Below are positions 61,430 to 64,000 of a stretch of DNA of 64,000 nt, in pieces (positions within the stretch are counted from its first letter, which is position 1; each line of letters begins with the position of its first letter). The stretch is taken from NCBI GenBank assembly GCA_905221605.1, contig CAJNDS010002538.1, positions 37,501 through 101,500 on the forward strand, written 5' to 3'. Source of the DNA: Symbiodinium natans. Its lineage: Eukaryota; Sar; Dinophyceae; Suessiales; Symbiodiniaceae. The position numbers and the translations under genes are program-made. Below the pieces are notes generated by a model, which ran no database searches, was not told where the DNA came from, and saw only the letters and a program-made list of their open reading frames with translations.

Positions 61430-62780
61430 AAGCCCTATGAGCCCCTAGCAACACTCCAAACTTCAAACCCCTAAACCCCTAACACCCTACAGTAAAACCA
61501 AACCCTACACAAGCCCCCAAAGGACCCGAACACCCAGAACACCCTGAACCTCAATGAAAGAAACCCTAAAAACCTGTAAACTTGAAAGCCCAACACCCTG
61601 AAACCATGAAACCCTGTGTTGGAGCTGCCTCAGGCTCGAGCCCCCCAGTCCACAGCGCTCACTCCGGGATCTCGGACGCTTTGGACTTCAAAAGGGGTTT
61701 AAGGGGTTTTGTTTAGGGGTTTAGGGCGCTTGTAGGGCTTAGGATTTCAGGGGTTGTTTAGGGGTCTATATAAGGGGTTGTTTCGGGGTTTAGGGGGCTT
61801 GGTTGGGCTTAGGGTGTTAGGGGGCTTGGGGGTTGAGGGTCTGGGGATTGGTGGCTCAGGGTGGTCGAGGGGTCTATAGGGTGGTTTAGGGAAACGGGGT
61901 TGGGGGCGTTCGGGGTTTGGGGTTCAGGGGAGGTTTAAGGGCTCAGGGGTGTAAGGATTTAGGGCCTTCTTGGGGTGGATTTTGTTGCAGCCTGCCTAAG
62001 AATCTCAGAGCGCTGTGCAGCAGAGGCATCCCGACGAGTAGTGAGCTCTGAAGGTATAGGGCTTATAGGCTTTAGGGTTGAGGGTCTCATAAAATTACAG
62101 CAAGCCTGGGATGCCAACCCAAAAAATACCTAAACAGGGTGTAGGGTCAGGGGCTTAGGGTTATTATAGGGTTTACAAAGGGTTAGGGTTTAGGGTCTGG
62201 GGCTTCGGGTTATTCATTATAGGGTTTATATAGGGTTTGGGGTTTGGAGGATGTAGGGTGTGGGCTCATGTGGTTCAGAGTCTGGTGGGTTTCGGGTTTT
62301 AAGGGAAACTTCAGGTTGATATCAGGGTTATCCTTGAGCCCCTGAAACCGAAGAGACCTTGCGCCCGGAGCATCTCCAAGTCCTGCAGCCTCGAGAAGGC
62401 TCGTAGAGGAAACGGGCCCCAAGAAGACTCCAATATACCCAGCAAGCTTTAGCGTTAAAGCCCTATAAACCCTAAACCCTAAACTCTAAACCCGATATAG
62501 TAATTGGGCAGTAATGAGCTTAGAGGGTGTACAGGTCCCGCCCGTCCCGGCTACCCCTGTCATAAAAAGACCCTTCGCCTTGGCAAGGCCGCTGCTCAGG
62601 CCGCCTGCCCAGTAGGGCTGGTGGAGTTTGTAGGGTTTATTTGGGGTTTTGAGGCTTTTGGAATCTTCTATTGCTTGAGAGTGGCGAAGTCAACGACGAC
62701 ACTTACAACAATCTGCAATGCCTTGCGCATTTAAAAAGTGCCTGAAGTAGTGCAAAGCTAAGCTACTGGCGCAAGATGTG
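61430..62780. other. No gene seen; degenerate repeats
   Basis: TTTAGGGG-like and CCCTAAAC-like units with many changes. Downstream of Hint2 the homology with the Hint1 3' flank starts near 62.78 kb. Confidence 0.45.
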
Positions 62781-63292
62781 AACTTGGCACCTGCTCAACA
62801 AGCGCTGCATGCGATCGCGTGCCGAGCTCTCGCCAGTCCAGATCGATTCGCCATGCGAGCACTCAACCCGCGATCTTCTGCGCAAGGTTCAAAAATGTGA
62901 GCCACGTCTGCAGAGAGTCCATGCAAAACGGCTCTCCTGCACACACCGCGCGCCCGGCTCAACATGAGACGACAACATGATACAACATGACCTGTCAATG
63001 CTTAAGGATACGGACATTGAAATTATGACACACCCTTATCTACACCCTCCTTCCCCGCAGACCGTGTGCTCGGTATGTCGAGCTAGGGCCGCGTGCGCTG
63101 CACTCGAGCGACTCCGGCAACAAGCCCTCAAGCAGCTGAGGCACAGGCTCTGAGAGCCGTGCTCTGAGCTGAATGTGGCCACGCGTCACCCGAGATGCAT
63201 AAATTCGACTCTAAACTCACAGACGCCATGTGCTGGCTCTGTCTCGCACTGTCTCGCTAGAAGCACCTGGAAGGACCTCTAAAAGACTCTAA

Positions 63293-64000
63293 TCAGTCCA
63301 TGTAGTCCCCGGCCGTTATCGGGATAGAGGCTCCGCCGTCCATGGTCTCGTCGGGCTCGTCCGCTGCTCCTTGGCTGCCTTGGCTCCGGCCTCGGTTCTT
63401 GTCCTTCCCGCGGCGGGTCGAGGGCTTCCGCTTGTGGCCTTTGCTGAGGATGCAGGGCGGGGAGGAGAAGACAGCCACGGGCAGGTCCGGCTCGAAGACG
63501 ATCTTCAGCACCTCGCAGTCTGCGGGCCGACGGTCCACGCTGGCCAGAACCACCGGCTCCCCGGAATCGAGCATCACGTGGTCCCCCACTTTCAAGTCAC
63601 CGGCCGGGAGGTAGCCATAGTCGCGGTTCTCGGCGATCTTCCCTGACTTGCCGGTTGCATCCGGGACTGGGACCTGCACGAGGTGGTCCGGGGTCACTCG
63701 CAGCGTGGCAGCTCCTGCTTGCAAGTCGACGACCTCGGTGGCTCGGCAGAGTTCGGGGTTGGCAGCCACCTTCAGAATGGTCGCGTCGTCTCCGGCAACC
63801 ACTTGGGACCCTTTCTTGAGATCGCCGCCTGGGAGGAAGAAGTCGTTTCCGCAGCTGCGTGTCTTGAAGATGGCGTCTGACATGAAGCAGTGATTCTTCA
63901 CGGAGAACCAGGATGAGCAGCTCAGAACCGACGAGGCGTCGTCATCAACATCCACCATGGTGTATCCCATCTGCTCGGTCAGGCCGGATTCAGGGCTGCT
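63293..64000 (-). CDS. Hint-domain protein, copy 2 (partial, runs off the window)
   Basis: The last 225 residues and a few more codons are present and nearly identical to copy 1: HCFMSDAIFKTRSCGNDFF start, VTPDHLVQV block B, AGDLKVGD, CILSKG end, basic tail. It differs by a three-residue insertion (RGRSQG then SQG) and KNHC in place of RPHC just before the Cys. The coiled coil lies beyond position 64000. The 3' flank is also duplicated, so this is a segmental copy. Confidence 0.85.
   Translation of the reverse strand, partial: SSPESGLTEQMGYTMVDVDDDASSVLSCSSWFSVKNHCFMSDAIFKTRSCGNDFFLPGGDLKKGSQVVAGDDATILKVAANPELCRATEVVDLQAGAATLRVTPDHLVQVPVPDATGKSGKIAENRDYGYLPAGDLKVGDHVMLDSGEPVVLASVDRRPADCEVLKIVFEPDLPVAVFSSPPCILSKGHKRKPSTRRGKDKNRGRSQGSQGAADEPDETMDGGASIPITAGDYMD

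Noticed and set aside
1-64000. tRNA, rRNA or snRNA genes
   Set aside because: No cloverleaf, rRNA core or snRNA motif was recognised by eye; a covariance-model search would be needed to exclude them.

Overview
The window looks like a dinoflagellate nuclear genome, most likely of the Symbiodiniaceae/Suessiales type. The reasons are dispersed TTTAGGG telomere-type repeats, recognisable genes all on the minus strand, short introns with GT, GC and even GA donors, GC-rich exons, a Hint-domain coiled-coil gene, and short inverted-repeat elements that behave as introners. All translations, splice joins and motif calls were read by eye from the sequence.

Layout. From about 0.6 to 31 kb, dozens of GC-rich islands of 40-130 bp lie between telomere-like arrays. 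Many translate on the minus strand as one Ala-rich module, roughly [S/T]PEEVVxALKxA, often followed by AGPGAG. At 8.66-10.88 kb a coiled coil, an R-S-ExE ADP-ribosyltransferase (ART) domain and a WWE domain sit inside this run. A protein kinase with at least ten small exons follows at about 32.3-36.0 kb, with ankyrin-like and helical exons above it. A fragmented coiled-coil gene occupies 40.2-44.4 kb; its exons are cut by introner-like elements. From 45.9 to 64 kb are two tandemly duplicated gene types in the order Hint1, TIR1, TIR2, Hint2 (Hint2 runs off the end). TIR1 and TIR2 are three-exon genes for a TIR-like cytosolic domain plus about eight membrane helices.

Main discovery. Two kinds of intron-forming DNA are visible. 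(1) Short inverted-repeat elements (families A-D), best proven in TIR1. Its last coding block carries two extra introns, 224 and 108 nt, that TIR2 lacks. Removing them gives 969 nt, exactly the length of the single TIR2 exon. (2) Telomere-armed spacers: many spacers between islands start with TTTAGGG and end with CCCTAAA, so they form inverted repeats, with donors reading GTTTAGGG and acceptors reading CCCTAAACnCAG. Telomeric arrays also sit inside several family A elements. This suggests telomere-type DNA is used in, or captured by, intron-forming elements here.

How the genes may work together is inference only. ART-WWE, a kinase with nearby ankyrin-like exons, and TIR-like membrane proteins all fit signalling or stress-response roles. 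Nothing shows that they share a pathway. No tRNA, rRNA, CRISPR array or complete spliced-leader gene was recognised.
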